Origin: Roseicella frigidaeris
Lineage (GTDB): Bacteria > Pseudomonadota > Alphaproteobacteria > Acetobacterales > Acetobacteraceae
Assembly (NCBI RefSeq): GCF_003258945.1
Contig: NZ_QLIX01000014.1
Coordinates: 62,001 to 126,000 of the forward strand
Length of the DNA: 64,000 nucleotides
Reading direction: 5' to 3'
Part shown: piece after piece, positions 48,879 to 57,201 of the stretch
How positions within the stretch are numbered: position 1 is the first letter of the stretch
Layout of the letters: each line of letters begins with the position of its first letter
The notes under the pieces: model-generated
What the model saw: only the letters and a program-made list of their open reading frames with translations
The model's database searches: none
Told to the model about the DNA's origin: nothing
Position numbers and translations under genes: made by a program

Positions 48879-49444
48879 CAGCCTCGCGCCGTGGCCTCGG
48901 CCCCGGTCCAGACCGCCACCGCCTGGGCCTCGATCTGCCGCACCCGCGCTGCCACCTCCTCGGCGGTGATCGAGCTCACCGGATGGTCGATCACCACCGG
49001 CTGCAGCGCCGGCATGCCGAGCGCGGCGCGGGTCAGCTCCGTCTCGCGGGCGAATTCCGTGGTGATGATGCAGGCGGCGGCGAGGCCGCGTCGCTCCAGC
49101 GCGATGCTGTCGCGGACGCAGCAGGAGCAGCAGGAGCCGCAATCGCCGATGGCGGTGAGCAGGATGTCGCACTCCGTCGCGATGCGCTCGATCAGCTCCG
49201 GCGCCGCATCCTTCGAGAAGCTGTGCTTGACGTAGTAGCTCACCGCGCCGAAGGCGAAGCGCTCGCCCAGCGCCGCGACGGCGCCGCGCAGCAGCTTGTT
49301 GGCGTTCCACTTGCTGTTGTCGAGCACGCCGAGCCGCAGCCCGTCGAGCCGCGGCCGCCGCGGGGCGAGCGGCGTCGCCGCGCTCTCCACCCGCCCGCGC
49401 GGGTCGAAGACGAAGGCCCTGGCGTCATCCACCCGGAGCAGCAT
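48878..49444 (-). CDS. UGSC-family protein, cysteine form
   Basis: A 188-residue protein with the motif AIGDCGSCCSCCVRDS; residues 102-105 are C-G-S-C, where selenoprotein members of the family have Sec-Gly-Ser-Cys. The codon (49141-49139 on the minus strand) is TGC, so this is the Cys homologue. Other conserved parts are LGVLDNSKWNANKLL, YYVKHSFSKDAAPELIERI and ACIITTEFARET. Five cysteines lie within eight residues (102-109), suggesting redox or metal chemistry. Start ATG 49444 has GGAGG upstream. It belongs to one unit with the 370-residue gene and probably the LysR gene. Biochemical role unknown. Confidence 0.8.
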   Translation of the reverse strand: MLLRVDDARAFVFDPRGRVESAATPLAPRRPRLDGLRLGVLDNSKWNANKLLRGAVAALGERFAFGAVSYYVKHSFSKDAAPELIERIATECDILLTAIGDCGSCCSCCVRDSIALERRGLAAACIITTEFARETELTRAALGMPALQPVVIDHPVSSITAEEVAARVRQIEAQAVAVWTGAEATARG

Positions 49445-49497
49445 GGCGTTTCCTCCCTCCTACCAAGCTCACGACGTTCCTAGCTGCGGCCCGCGGG

Positions 49498-49524
49498 GCC
49501 GAGCGCCCGAACGGGCGCCGCGGC
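49498..49524 (-). repeat. Dispersed palindromic repeat, copy 3 (inverted)
   Basis: Reverse complement of the repeat at 48825-48850 over 24 bases (GCGCCC-gttc-GGGCGC core). With copy 2 it flanks the UGSC gene as an inverted pair. Confidence 0.65.
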
Positions 49525-49570
49525 TTATGCCGCGAAGCCAAGCCGCTGGAAGCGGCGCCGGCGTTTGAGG

Positions 49571-49594
49571 GCATTGATGTGGCAACATCAATGC
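49571..49594. terminator. Hairpin between the 370-residue gene and the UGSC gene
   Basis: Perfect 10-bp stem GCATTGATGT/ACATCAATGC around GGCA, nine bases after the stop of the 370-residue gene (minus strand). No U tail. It may attenuate or stabilise the messenger between the two genes. Confidence 0.45.
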
Positions 49595-49603
49595 ACGCCG
49601 ACA

Positions 49604-50716
49604 TCAGATCGCGCAGACGCCGCCGGCGCAGTCCGGCCCCGTCGGCACCGCCGCATCGGCGAAGACCGGCTGCATCACCGGCGTGTTCATATGGCCCCAG
49701 CCGGGGATGAAGGCGGAGAAGCGCCCGGCATCGCCGCCGAGGACGAAGAGATGGATGTTGTCGGGCGAGGGCACGATCGGGATGCGGCTGTCGGGGTCCC
49801 GCTTGTACCATTTCGGCAGGTTGCGGTTGTAGACACGGCCGTAGCGATGGTCGCGGGTGATCAGCCGGAAGGCGTTGCCGCTGTGCATCCAGAGATAGTG
49901 GCGGATGTCGCTGCGGGTCCAGCCATGCCGGGCGATGCTCCGCGCATGCTCGAGCCCGAGCGCCACGGCGCAATGCCCCGACAGCACGGCGTTGTTCGTG
50001 GCGATGGTGCTCATCGCCGAGCACATGGTGTCGAGGATGCCCTCGGGGTCGTTGCACTGATGGTCGGTGACGCTGTGCGGCGCCTCGGCCGCCATGGCGA
50101 AGACCGTGCTCGCCTCCGGCGCCCAGCCCTGCTCGACATGGTAGGGGGCGAAGGGGCTGTCCGCCTCGTTCTCGCAGATGGCGTAGCTGTACTTGGCCGG
50201 GTTGCCGAGCGTGCATTTGTCGAGATCGGGCGGATGCGCCCCGCCGACATTCAGCAGCACCAGCCGGATGGCGCGGCCGATGGTGGCGTTGGCGCGGTTG
50301 CCGGGGCCGAAGGCGCTGGCGCCGCCATTCATGCCGATCTCCCGCGCCACCGGCCCGTTCACGATCACCAGGGGCGCCGCCATATGCGTCGTCGCCTGCA
50401 CGCCGTTCAGGTTGAAGCCGGGGTCCATCAGCGCCCGCAGCGCCGCCCGCAGCACCGGGGCATAGGCGGGCAGGCAGCCGGCCATGACGGCGTTGATGGC
50501 GAGCACCTCGCGCGTCAGCAGCCCCCAGCGCGGCGCCACCTTGCCCTCCACCGCATCGGGCTCGCCGCCGAGCGCATCGACGAAGGCGGCCACCTTCTCG
50601 GGCGTCGGCGGCACCACCGGCAGGCCATCCGTCCAGCCGCGGGCGAAGTAGTATTCGACGAGGTCGGTGCCGGGTGTCACGGCGTGGTGGCCGGCGATCT
50701 CCTCGGTGGCGGACAT
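49604..50716 (-). CDS. Conserved-looking hypothetical protein preceding the UGSC gene (370 aa)
   Basis: ATG 50716 has AAGGGAG upstream; the frame is open further but looks non-coding. The protein is soluble with no signal peptide. Features are an aromatic/proline-rich start (YYFARGWTDGLPVVPPTPEKV), several glycine/asparagine loops (NGGASAFGPGNRANATIG), scattered cysteines and histidines (LDKCTLGNP, CENEADSP, DHQCNDPEG), and a C-terminal GPDCAGGVCAI tail with a CxxxxC pair. No established enzyme family was recognised. Its place between a LysR regulator and UGSC suggests that it works with the UGSC protein. Confidence 0.85.
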   Translation of the reverse strand: MSATEEIAGHHAVTPGTDLVEYYFARGWTDGLPVVPPTPEKVAAFVDALGGEPDAVEGKVAPRWGLLTREVLAINAVMAGCLPAYAPVLRAALRALMDPGFNLNGVQATTHMAAPLVIVNGPVAREIGMNGGASAFGPGNRANATIGRAIRLVLLNVGGAHPPDLDKCTLGNPAKYSYAICENEADSPFAPYHVEQGWAPEASTVFAMAAEAPHSVTDHQCNDPEGILDTMCSAMSTIATNNAVLSGHCAVALGLEHARSIARHGWTRSDIRHYLWMHSGNAFRLITRDHRYGRVYNRNLPKWYKRDPDSRIPIVPSPDNIHLFVLGGDAGRFSAFIPGWGHMNTPVMQPVFADAAVPTGPDCAGGVCAI

Positions 50717-50820
50717 GGCGTCGCTCCCTTGCCCCTGGGCGGGTCCGGCCCGCGGGGCCCTTGCTTCGGGAAGGATGCGCAGCCGCGCCACCTATGCCAA
50801 GCCCGGCATGCTGGCAAAGA

Positions 50821-51756
50821 TTATTCCAGATTTTGCATGGATGCGCCGCCCGGCCAGCCATCCCGCAGCGCGCCCATCAGCCCCGCCGCCGGCGGCGAGG
50901 GAGTCCGGCCCGCCTGCGTCACCAGCCCGACCCGCCGGCTCAGCCCCGGCGGCGCCAGGGGCAGCACGGCGAGGCCCTCGCCGGCCGAACCCGCCACCGC
51001 CGTCGCCGGCACGATGGCGAGTCCCGCCCCGGCGCGGACCAGGCGCAGCATGGTGGCGAATTGCGTCACGGTGAGGCGGGGGCGGAGGGTGAGGCCGGCG
51101 TCGGATGCCGCCGCCTCGATGATGCGGCGGGTGCGGGAGTCCGGGGGGAAGGCGATCAGCCGCTCGCCGGCGAGGGAGGCCAGCGCCACCGGCTCCTCCC
51201 GCCGCGCCAGGGCGTGGCCCGGCGGCGCCACGGCGACGAAATGCGCCTGGCCGAGCGGCTCGGCGACCAGCCCCGGCGGCAGGGCATCGACATAGGTGAG
51301 GCCGAAATCCGCGGCGCCCGCCTGCACCTCGGCCAGCACATGGCCATGCACCCCCTCCCGCACCTGCAGCTCGACCCCGGGCCGGGCGGCGGTCCAGGCG
51401 GCGAGCAGGCCGGGCAGCACGCCGGTCGCGGCCGACATGATGCAGGCCAGCACCACCTGGCCGCGGCTCTCGGCCGCGATCTCGCTGAGGCTGCGGGCGA
51501 GCATGCCGAGCTCGTGCAGCAGCCGCTCGGCGGTGGGCAGGAATTCCCGCCCCGCCGCGGTCAGCCGCACCCGGCGGGTGGTGCGCTCGAACAGGGCGAC
51601 GCCCAGCACATCCTCGACCCGGCGGATGCTGCGGGTCAGCGCCGGCTGCGAGCAGGCGAGGGTGGCGGCGGCGGCAACGAAGCTGCCCTGCTCGGCCAGC
51701 GTCAACACAGCGAGGAGCTGGCGGGCGGAGAGGTCGGGGATGTGCTGCCGGCTCAT
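50821..51756 (-). CDS. LysR-family transcriptional regulator
   Basis: A 311-residue regulator with the LysR helix-turn-helix (QLLAVLTLAEQGSFVAAAATLACSQPALTRSIRRVEDVLG) and effector-binding domain. It reads in the same direction as, and 104 bases before, the 370-residue and UGSC genes, which are its probable targets. Its resemblance to the GbpR/CbbR-like group is only general. Confidence 0.9.
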   Translation of the reverse strand: MSRQHIPDLSARQLLAVLTLAEQGSFVAAAATLACSQPALTRSIRRVEDVLGVALFERTTRRVRLTAAGREFLPTAERLLHELGMLARSLSEIAAESRGQVVLACIMSAATGVLPGLLAAWTAARPGVELQVREGVHGHVLAEVQAGAADFGLTYVDALPPGLVAEPLGQAHFVAVAPPGHALARREEPVALASLAGERLIAFPPDSRTRRIIEAAASDAGLTLRPRLTVTQFATMLRLVRAGAGLAIVPATAVAGSAGEGLAVLPLAPPGLSRRVGLVTQAGRTPSPPAAGLMGALRDGWPGGASMQNLE

Positions 51757-51784
51757 CCTGCGGAGGCTCCGTCCCCCGCCCGGG

Positions 51785-52741
51785 TCACGCCACGCCGTGC
51801 CGGCCCATCTCGAGGAATTTCTCCCGCCGGCGGGCCCGCAGCGTCGCGCCGTCGAAGGCGAGCAGCGGTTCCAGGCTCTCCCAGACCTTGTCGCCCACCG
51901 CCTTCAGCGCCGCCGCCGGGTCGCGCTGCGCGCCGCCCATCGGCTCCGGCACCACGGCATCGACCAGGTTCAGCCGGCGGAGATCCTCGGCGGTCAGCTT
52001 CAGCGCCTCGGCCGCGGCCGGCGCCTGGGCGGCGTCGCGCCAGAGGATGCTGGCGCAGCCCTCCGGCGAGATCACCGAATAGACGCTGTGCTCCAGCATC
52101 AGCACCCGGTCGGCGGCGGCGAGCGCGATGGCGCCGCCGGAGCCGCCCTCGCCGATGATGGTGGCGACGAAGGGCACCGGCGCGTCCAGCCCCGCCTCGA
52201 TCGAGCGGGCGATGGCCTCGGCCTGGCCGCGCGCCTCCGCCTCGATGCCGGGGAAGGCGCCGGCGGTGTCGACGAAGGAGAGGATGGGCAGGCCGAAGCG
52301 GCCGGCCAGCTCCATGATCCGCCGCGCCTTGCGGTAGCCCTCCGGCCGCGCCATGCCGAAATTGTGCTTCACCCGGCTCTCGGTGTCGGCGCCCTTCTCG
52401 GTGCCGAGCACGGCGACGGCGCGGCCGCGGAAGCGGCCGAGGCCGCCCACCACCGCCGCGTCGTCGGCGAAGGCGCGGTCGCCGGCCAGCGGCGTCCATT
52501 CCTCGATATGGGCCCGGATGTAGTCGAGGCATTTCGGCCGGTCCGGGTGGCGGGCGACCAGGGTCTTCTGCCAGGGCGTCAGCTTGGCATAGGTGGTCTT
52601 GAGCAGGGTCTGCGCCTTGTCGCGCAGCTTCGCGACCTCCTCCGCCACGTCGATGCCGCCGGCATCGGTGGTGCGGCGCAGCTCCTCGATCTTGCCCTCG
52701 AGCTCGGCGATCGGCTTCTCGAAATCCAGGAAGTGGCGCAT
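51785..52741 (-). CDS. accA: Acetyl-CoA carboxylase carboxyltransferase subunit alpha
   Basis: A 318-residue protein beginning MRHFLDFEKPIAELEGKIEELR, the usual AccA start (ATG 52741, AGGGA site); a start seven codons upstream is less likely. The carboxyltransferase core includes FSFVDTAGAFPGIEAEARGQAEAIARS-type sequence, GEGGSGGAIAL and EHSVYSVISPEGCASILW. It makes malonyl-CoA for fatty acid synthesis together with AccD, which is not in the window. Confidence 0.96.
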   Translation of the reverse strand: MRHFLDFEKPIAELEGKIEELRRTTDAGGIDVAEEVAKLRDKAQTLLKTTYAKLTPWQKTLVARHPDRPKCLDYIRAHIEEWTPLAGDRAFADDAAVVGGLGRFRGRAVAVLGTEKGADTESRVKHNFGMARPEGYRKARRIMELAGRFGLPILSFVDTAGAFPGIEAEARGQAEAIARSIEAGLDAPVPFVATIIGEGGSGGAIALAAADRVLMLEHSVYSVISPEGCASILWRDAAQAPAAAEALKLTAEDLRRLNLVDAVVPEPMGGAQRDPAAALKAVGDKVWESLEPLLAFDGATLRARRREKFLEMGRHGVA

Positions 52742-52900
52742 CGGGTCCCTGTGGCCCGGCACGGGGCCTGGGCGAATCGCAACGAATCTCCCGCCGCGGC
52801 GCGCGGGCGCCGCAGGACGGGTCCCTCAGGCGCCGGGGTTAGCGGAAAAGCGCCGGAGGCGGAAGCCGCGACCGTCCGGGCCCATGCCGAGCGCCCGGCG

Positions 52901-53842
52901 TCAGGCGTCCGCCGGCGGCGGCGCTTCCCGTCCCCCGGCCAGCGGGTGATGCGCCTCGACCAGCGCCCGCAGCCGCTCCTCCAGCACCTTGGTGTAGATC
53001 TGGGTGGTGGCGATGTCGGCATGGCCGAGCAGGAGCTGCAGGCTGCGCAGGTCGGCGCCGCGCCCGAGCAGGTGGCTGGCGAAGGAATGCCGCAGCACAT
53101 GCGGGCTGACGCGATCCGGGGCGATCCCCGCGGCCAGCGCCGCATCCTTCAGCAGCAGCCCGAGCGCCTGCCGCGTCATATGGCCCGCGGCGGCGCGCGC
53201 CGGGAACATCCAGCGCAGCGCCCTCGCATCCTGGGCGGATTTCCGCCCGGTCGCGGCCAGCGCCTCGCGGGCGGCGAGGGCCGCGTCGCGGGCCCGGGCG
53301 GAGATCGGCACCAGCCGGTCCTTGCCGCCCTTGCCGCGCACCGCGACCAGCGGCGCATCCGGCCGCAGCGCCGCCGCCGGCAGGGCCACCAGCTCGCTCG
53401 CCCGCAGGCCGGAGCAGTAGAGCAGCTCGATCGCCGCCGCCGCCTGCGGCCCGCGATGCCCGGGCAGCGTGGCGGCGCCGGCGAGGAGCGCCTCCACCTC
53501 GGCCTCGGTGATCGCCCGGGGCAGGGCGGCCGGCGTCTTCGGCCCCTCCAGCAGCTCCGTCGGGTCGTCCGGCCGCACCGCCTCGCGGGCCAGGAAGCGG
53601 TAGAATTGCCGGAGCGCCGAGAGCCGCCGGGCGGCGGTGCGCGGCTGCAGGCCGAGATCGGTGAGCCGCCGCAGATAGGCGCGCAGCAGCGGCGTGCCGG
53701 CCGCGACGGGCGGCGTGCCCTCGCGGCCACAGAAGTCGAAGAAATCCCTGAGGTCGGTCTCGTAGGCCGTCCAGGTGTTGCGGGCGGCGCCGCGCTCGGC
53801 CTTGAGCATCTCGAGGAAGGCGTCGAGCAGATGGGCCGCCAT
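52901..53842 (-). CDS. xerD: Site-specific tyrosine recombinase XerD
   Basis: A 313-residue recombinase. An N-terminal SAM-like DNA-binding domain (LDAFLEMLKAERGAARNTWTAYETDL) precedes the catalytic domain with R147 (GLRASEL), K174 region (GKGGKDRLV), H248 and R251 (HVLRHSFASHLL), H274 (LGHADIATT) and nucleophile Y283 (QIYTKV). It resolves chromosome dimers at dif with XerC. The position beside accA and aroK-aroB is common in alphaproteobacteria and favours XerD over XerC. Confidence 0.93.
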   Translation of the reverse strand: MAAHLLDAFLEMLKAERGAARNTWTAYETDLRDFFDFCGREGTPPVAAGTPLLRAYLRRLTDLGLQPRTAARRLSALRQFYRFLAREAVRPDDPTELLEGPKTPAALPRAITEAEVEALLAGAATLPGHRGPQAAAAIELLYCSGLRASELVALPAAALRPDAPLVAVRGKGGKDRLVPISARARDAALAAREALAATGRKSAQDARALRWMFPARAAAGHMTRQALGLLLKDAALAAGIAPDRVSPHVLRHSFASHLLGRGADLRSLQLLLGHADIATTQIYTKVLEERLRALVEAHHPLAGGREAPPPADA

Positions 53843-53866
53843 GCGGTGCCGGACCGGGGACCCGTG

Positions 53867-54013
53867 CTAGCGGGTCTGGAACCGGTCGTTCGGCACCACC
53901 CGCTCGACCGGCTGCGGCGAGACGGCGGGCGGGAAGGCCCCGACCGCCAACAGCCCGGCCACCACCAGGGCCACGAGGATCACGGCGATCAGCAATACGG
54001 GCCGTCGGAACAT
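53867..54013 (-). CDS. Small membrane protein (48 aa)
   Basis: The frame from ATG 54013 encodes one transmembrane helix (PVLLIAVILVALVVAGLLAVGAF) and a short outside tail ending PVERVVPNDRFQTR. The composition is clearly protein-like and the gene is divergent from aroKB. A start at 54070 would add 19 basic residues of shadow-like composition. Function unknown. Confidence 0.7.
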   Translation of the reverse strand: MFRRPVLLIAVILVALVVAGLLAVGAFPPAVSPQPVERVVPNDRFQTR

Positions 54014-54063
54014 TGCGGGCTGGGTCCTCGCGCGAGAGCCGCGGTGTGCTAGCCTTAGGGATC

Positions 54064-55836
54064 GTGTCACGCAACATTGTTAACGCCCGCGCACCATCCG
54101 GCCCCGGTGATCCTGCCTCACCTGGAACCGTTGCGGGCATCGCCCTGGCAACCGAGCTGCTGCAGGCCGAGCCGGCCCTGCCGGCCGGCCCCGCCTGGCT
54201 GCAAGGGCGCAGCATCGTTCTCGTCGGCATGCCGGGCTCGGGCAAGTCCTCGATCGGCCGCCGCCTCGCGCTGCGGCTCGGCCTGCCCTTCCTCGATGCC
54301 GACAGCGAGATCGAGACGGCCGCCGGGCTGCCGATCACCGAAATCTTCGCCCGCTATGGCGAGCCGCATTTCCGCGACGGCGAGCGCCGGGTGATCAGCC
54401 GGCTGCTGGCCGGTCCGCCGGTGGTGCTGGCGACCGGCGGCGGCGCCTTCGCCGATGCCCGCACCCGCGCCGCCATCCGCGGATCGGGCGCCGTCTCGGT
54501 CTGGCTGCGCTGCCGCATGCCGACGCTGCTGCGCCGGGTCGCCGGCCGCGAGCACCGGCCGATGTTCCTCAACGCCGATCCGGCCGAGGTGCTGCAGCGG
54601 CTGATGACCACCCGCCACCCCTTCTATGCCGAGGCCGATCTCGTGATTCCCTGCACCGATGAGAGCCCGGAGAGCACCACGCGACGGGTCCAGGAGGCGA
54701 TCGAGGCCTGGCGCCCGCCCGCCCGCCTGCCGGTGACGCTCGGCGAGCGCAGCTACGATATCCTGGTGGGCGAGGGGCTGCTGGCCCGCGCCGGCGGGCT
54801 GATGGCGCCGGTGCTGCCGGGCCGCCGGGTGGTGGTGGTGACGGACGAGACGGTCGCGCCGCTGCACCTGCCGGTGCTGCGGGCGGGGCTGGAGGAGGCA
54901 GGCTTCGCCATCCTCGCCGAGATCGCCGTGCCGCCCGGCGAGGCGAGCAAGGATTTCGCCTGCCTGCAATCGGTGCTGGAGCGGATGCTGGCGGCGGGGG
55001 CGGACCGGCGGACGGCGGTCGTCGCCCTCGGCGGCGGCGTGGTCGGCGACCTCGCCGGCTTCGCGGCCGCCGTCGCGCTGCGCGGCCTGCCCTTCGTGCA
55101 GGTGCCGACCACGCTGCTGGCCCAGGTGGATTCCAGCGTCGGCGGCAAGACCGGGGTCAACCTCGCGCTGGGCAAGAACCTGGTCGGCGCCTTCCACCAG
55201 CCGCGGCTGGTGATCGCCGACATGGCGACCCTCGCCACCCTGCCGCCGCGGGAGCTGCGCGCGGGCTATGCCGAGGTGGCCAAGCACGGGCTGCTCTCCG
55301 GCGAGACGCTGTGGCGCTGGTGCGAGGGGCATGGCGCGGCGCTGGTGGCGGGGGACGCCGCGGCGCAGGCGCATGCGGTGCTGGAGAGCTGCCGGCTGAA
55401 ATCCGCGGTGGTGGCGAGCGACGAGCGGGAGGAGAGCGCCGAGGGCGGCCGCGCCCTGCTCAATCTCGGCCATACCTTCGGCCATGCGCTGGAGGCCGAG
55501 AGCGGCTATGGCGGCGCGCTGCTGCATGGCGAGGCGGTGGGGGTTGGGCTCGGCCTCGCCGCCGCGCTCTCCGCCCGGCTCGGCCAGTGCAGCCAGGAAT
55601 TGCCCGGCCGCGTCATCTCGCATCTTGAGGCCTGCGGCCTGCCGGCGCGCATCCGCGACCTGCCGCGCCGCTATTCCGCGGCGGCGCTCCTGGGGCGGAT
55701 GCGCAAGGACAAGAAGGTGCGCGACGGCGCGCTGCGCTTCGTGCTGCTGCGCGGGCCGGGCGAGGCCTACACGGCGGGCGAGGTGCCGCCCGCCATGGTC
55801 GAGAGCCTGCTGCGCGACGAGGGCGCCGAGGCCTGA
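54064..55836 (+). CDS. aroKB: Bifunctional shikimate kinase / 3-dehydroquinate synthase
   Basis: A 590-residue fusion from GTG 54064 (AGGGATC just upstream; TTG 54013 is an alternative). Residues about 48-220 are shikimate kinase: Walker A GMPGSGKSSIGRRLALRLG, the D-D/E site LDADSEIET and the GGGAF loop. Residues about 225-585 are 3-dehydroquinate synthase: ALGGGVVGDLAGFAAA, PTTLLAQVDSSVGGKTGVN, AEVAKHGLL and LNLGHTFGHALEA (zinc ligands). Both enzymes act in the shikimate pathway, at steps 2 and 5. In most bacteria they are separate neighbouring genes; the fusion is seen in Acetobacteraceae and relatives. Confidence 0.95.
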   Translation: MSRNIVNARAPSGPGDPASPGTVAGIALATELLQAEPALPAGPAWLQGRSIVLVGMPGSGKSSIGRRLALRLGLPFLDADSEIETAAGLPITEIFARYGEPHFRDGERRVISRLLAGPPVVLATGGGAFADARTRAAIRGSGAVSVWLRCRMPTLLRRVAGREHRPMFLNADPAEVLQRLMTTRHPFYAEADLVIPCTDESPESTTRRVQEAIEAWRPPARLPVTLGERSYDILVGEGLLARAGGLMAPVLPGRRVVVVTDETVAPLHLPVLRAGLEEAGFAILAEIAVPPGEASKDFACLQSVLERMLAAGADRRTAVVALGGGVVGDLAGFAAAVALRGLPFVQVPTTLLAQVDSSVGGKTGVNLALGKNLVGAFHQPRLVIADMATLATLPPRELRAGYAEVAKHGLLSGETLWRWCEGHGAALVAGDAAAQAHAVLESCRLKSAVVASDEREESAEGGRALLNLGHTFGHALEAESGYGGALLHGEAVGVGLGLAAALSARLGQCSQELPGRVISHLEACGLPARIRDLPRRYSAAALLGRMRKDKKVRDGALRFVLLRGPGEAYTAGEVPPAMVESLLRDEGAEA

Positions 55837-55837
55837 T

Positions 55838-55883
55838 GCCGAGCGCAGGACGGTGTAGCCGTCCTGATCGCCGGGCGCTCGGC
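55838..55883. terminator. Nested hairpin between convergent aroKB and binding-protein genes
   Basis: Outer stem GCCGAGCGC (55838-55846) / GCGCTCGGC (55875-55883) around inner stem AGGACGG/CCGTCCT. It lies immediately after the aroKB stop and five bases from the stop of the minus-strand gene, so it can end both transcripts. The inner stem resembles the hairpin after the TRAP operon (13734). Confidence 0.6.
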
Positions 55884-55887
55884 CCCG

Positions 55888-57114
55888 CTACTTCACCAGC
55901 GGGCAGCCGCCCTCCTGCAGCGGCCGGAAGGCCTGCTCGGCGCCGACCGTGCCGACCAGCCGGTAATAGTCCCAGGCGCCGCGGCTCTCCGCCGGCGCCT
56001 TCACCTCGAACAGATGCGCCGGGTGGATCTTGCGGCCGTCGATGCGCAGCGTCCCGGGGCCGAAGGCGTCGTCATCGGTCGGCATCGCCTTCATGCGGGT
56101 CACCACCTCGAGCCCGCTCGCCTTGGCGCGCTCGGCGCCGAGATCGGCGACCGCCTTCAGGTAGTGCAGCACGCCGGAATAGGTGCCGGCCTGCTCCTGG
56201 TTCGGGTAGTTGTTCGGCGTCCGCGGCTTCACCCGCTCGAGGAAGGCGCGGCTGCGGTCGTTGAGGTCCCAGTAGAAGGTCTCGCACACCGTCAGGCCCT
56301 GCGCCTGCTCCAGCCCCATGCCATGGATGTCGGTGATGAACATCGGCGTGCCGACCAGCCGGGCCCGGCGGTTGAGGCCGAACTCCTTGGCCTGCTTGAT
56401 GCAGTTGATCATGTCGGCGCCAGCCATCAGCAGCCCGATCACCTTGGCCCGGCTGGCCTGGGCCTGCACCAGGAAGGAGGAGAAATCCGTGGTGCCGGGG
56501 AAGGGGAAGCGCGCCCCGCCGAGCACCTTGCCGCCGGCGGCGCCGATGGCCCGCGTCAGGTCGCGCTCCATCTGATGGCCGAAGGCGTAGTCGGCGGTGA
56601 CGAAGTACCAGCTCTCGCCGCCGGCCTTCACGGTGGCGGTGCCGACCGAGTTGGCCAGCATCCAGGTATCGGCCACCCAGTGGACGGTGTTCGGGGTGCA
56701 GCGCTCGCCGGTGATGGCGGCGCTGAGCGCGCCGGTATTGACCTGGACCTTGTTCTTCTCCTGCACCAGCCCGGCGACGGCCAGGGCGATGGCGGAGTTG
56801 TTGACCTCGCAGATCATGTCCACGCCGCGCGTGTCGATCCATTGCCGGGCCAGGGCGAGGGCGACATCCGGCTTGTTCTGGTGGTCGCCCTGGATCAGCT
56901 CCACGGCGATGCCGCGCGAGGCCAGGTCGAGATCCATGACCGCCTGCTGCGCGCAGGCGAAGGCGGTGGGGCCGGAGGTGTCGCGGTAGGGGCCGGAGAA
57001 ATCGGCGAGGACGGCGATGCGGATGGCGGCGTCGCGCGGCTGCGCGCGCGCCAGGCGGGCGCCGCCCAGGGAAGCCGCGCCGAGCAGCACGCTGCGGCGT
57101 TCCAGCATCGTCAT
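55888..57114 (-). CDS. Branched-chain amino-acid-type ABC substrate-binding protein
   Basis: A 408-residue periplasmic receptor of the LivJ/Peripla_BP_6 family. It has an N-terminal export signal (LERRSVLLGAASLGGARLARA), then RIAVLADFSGPYRDTSGP, EVNNSAIALAVAGLVQEKNKV and ESWYFVTADYAFGHQMERDL. The pattern FETFYWDLN-like (here CETFYWDLNDRSRAF) is common in receptors for aromatic acids, amides or amino acids. No permease or ATPase genes adjoin it, so it is an orphan receptor. Ligand unknown. Confidence 0.9.
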   Translation of the reverse strand: MTMLERRSVLLGAASLGGARLARAQPRDAAIRIAVLADFSGPYRDTSGPTAFACAQQAVMDLDLASRGIAVELIQGDHQNKPDVALALARQWIDTRGVDMICEVNNSAIALAVAGLVQEKNKVQVNTGALSAAITGERCTPNTVHWVADTWMLANSVGTATVKAGGESWYFVTADYAFGHQMERDLTRAIGAAGGKVLGGARFPFPGTTDFSSFLVQAQASRAKVIGLLMAGADMINCIKQAKEFGLNRRARLVGTPMFITDIHGMGLEQAQGLTVCETFYWDLNDRSRAFLERVKPRTPNNYPNQEQAGTYSGVLHYLKAVADLGAERAKASGLEVVTRMKAMPTDDDAFGPGTLRIDGRKIHPAHLFEVKAPAESRGAWDYYRLVGTVGAEQAFRPLQEGGCPLVK

Positions 57115-57201
57115 GCCGAGTCCTCACCTCTGTGTCGGCGGCCATACAGCCGCTCCCGCGGCGGCTGGCAAGGGAGGGCGGCGCGCCGCGGCCCGGGGCG
57201 G

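Noticed and set aside
49139-49141. A hidden selenocysteine in the UGSC gene
   Set aside because: The key codon is TGC, no in-frame TGA is present, and no frame break occurs; it is the cysteine form.
52901-53842. Tyrosine recombinase as sign of an integrated mobile element
   Set aside because: Sequence and neighbourhood (accA, aroK-aroB) fit the housekeeping XerD; no attachment repeats or phage genes nearby.
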